Positions 63,454 through 64,000 of a stretch of DNA of 64,000 bases are shown here, piece after piece; within the stretch, counting starts at the first letter, position 1; each line of letters begins with the position of its first letter. The position numbers and the translations under genes were made by a program. The notes beneath the pieces were generated by a model, which saw only the letters and a list, made by a program, of their open reading frames with translations, was not told the DNA's origin and made no database searches. The stretch covers positions 186,001-250,000 of the forward strand of contig NZ_JASJOC010000001.1 in NCBI RefSeq assembly GCF_030068615.1. Direction: 5' to 3'. Origin of the DNA: Halostagnicola sp. A-GB9-2 (GTDB taxonomy: Archaea; Halobacteriota; Halobacteria; Halobacteriales; Natrialbaceae).

Positions 63454-64000
63454 GTCCCCGTTTGCTTTCCCTCCCGTGGCGGGCGATCACCTCGATCAGC
63501 CGTATGAACGAGCCTCGAACACCCGACCGCTCTGGCGGAGATCGCGCTCAGGCGTACACGCTTGAGGGATTCGTCGGAGCCGCAATCGTTCTCGGTGTGG
63601 TCCTTATGGCCCTTCACTCGGGACCGCTCGCGGCGGTTATGGAGGAGTCAGGCGAACGTGATCGTCAAAACCAGCTCCAACAGGAAACGCAGGATGCGCT
63701 CGTCGTCGCAGCCGCTGCGGACGGGGGACCGGGCGACGAAGAAGTGGGAACCCTTTCGGCGTTCGTTCGTGCATGGAACGGCACCCAGTTCTCGAGTGAT
63801 GAGGTCGAAAGCTACGTTCTTGGAGAGGTACTGGCCGAACAGTTCGGAGAATCTCCGAGGGATCTGGAGTATCTGATCTCGTTCAATTTCGAGAACGAAA
63901 ACGGCTCGGTCAGCCAGGAGACGGTGTATGCGACCTCCGACGAAGAGCCGGACACAAACGCAGTCGCCGCGAATTACGTGGTAACTGTCTTTGGGGACCA
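63450..64000 (+). CDS. Pilin-like protein 2, cut by the window end
   Basis: At least 183 residues; the frame runs off the window. After about 32 residues (MSPRLLSLPWRAITSISR...) comes RAQAYTLEGFVGAAIVLGVVLMALHSGP, a type III/pilin-like N terminus with one hydrophobic helix; the rest is acidic and beta-rich (YLISFNFENENGSVSQETVYAT). Its ATG overlaps the stop of the previous gene. It resembles the haloarchaeal pilin-like family I recall as DUF7288. The operon probably continues beyond the window with further pilin-like genes. Confidence 0.8.
   Translation, partial: MSPRLLSLPWRAITSISRMNEPRTPDRSGGDRAQAYTLEGFVGAAIVLGVVLMALHSGPLAAVMEESGERDRQNQLQQETQDALVVAAAADGGPGDEEVGTLSAFVRAWNGTQFSSDEVESYVLGEVLAEQFGESPRDLEYLISFNFENENGSVSQETVYATSDEEPDTNAVAANYVVTVFGD

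Noticed and set aside
1-64000. CRISPR array
   Set aside because: No regularly spaced direct repeats of 25-40 bases were seen on reading; the only repeats are the palindromic pair and IS ends.

Overview
The window is chromosomal DNA of a halophilic archaeon (class Halobacteria; a Natrialbales-type genome such as Natrinema or Haloterrigena is my inference). The signs are GC-rich DNA, strongly acidic proteins, many twin-arginine lipoproteins, leaderless genes with a TATA box about 25-30 bases before the start codon, and archaeal genes such as pan, polB, mre11-rad50, korAB, pcc1, S3Ae and a GC-rich tRNA-Ala.

Layout. 0-6.3 kb: small winged-helix and membrane proteins, an AbrB-PhoU regulator, an NAD-kinase-like protein, a MoCF/CinA-like protein, and a queD-queE-queC operon making preQ0 for archaeosine. 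6.4-14 kb: membrane protein, polysaccharide deacetylase lipoprotein, DMT transporter, NosL-like lipoprotein, SRPBCC protein, Lrp regulator, a decayed tnpB element, and a LolA-like lipoprotein. 14-28.5 kb: korAB, aroC, an ABC exporter, aroA, a second lipoprotein of the LolA/DUF4367 type, an M24 peptidase, guaAA and the proteasomal ATPase pan. 28.6-37.4 kb: a DNA repair and replication block, mre11-rad50, three small haloarchaeal conserved genes, and polB without inteins. 37.6-42.4 kb: sufC-sufB-sufD followed by a ferritin-like protein and a DtxR-type metal regulator, together an iron and Fe-S block. 42.4-47.2 kb: a zinc-ribbon peptide overlapping a phospholipase-D/lamin-tail protein, a coiled-coil/HEAT protein, and archaetidylserine synthase pssA. 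47.3-50.6 kb: a halocyanin-like protein, then the rps15-recJ-like-pcc1-rps3ae operon.

50.8-56 kb is accessory DNA: tRNA-Ala(GGC), a hairpin-rich tRNA-like inverted repeat, a lone DNA-modification-reader-like domain, an AT-richer polysaccharide deacetylase with a PGF-CTERM-like tail, small proteins and gene debris. Two copies of a palindromic repeat (53.77 and 58.68 kb) in opposite orientation bracket the end of this region and an RND/MMPL exporter. The window ends in a type IV pilus/secretion operon: PilB-like ATPase, PilC-like membrane protein and two pilin-like proteins, the last one cut by the window edge.

No CRISPR array, rRNA or complete insertion sequence is visible. I did not find one clear-cut new system. 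The best leads are the tRNA-Ala island with its lone reader domain, the paired palindromic repeats, the decayed tnpB with a possibly retained guide-RNA end, and the PLD/zinc-ribbon and HEAT/proline-heptad proteins.
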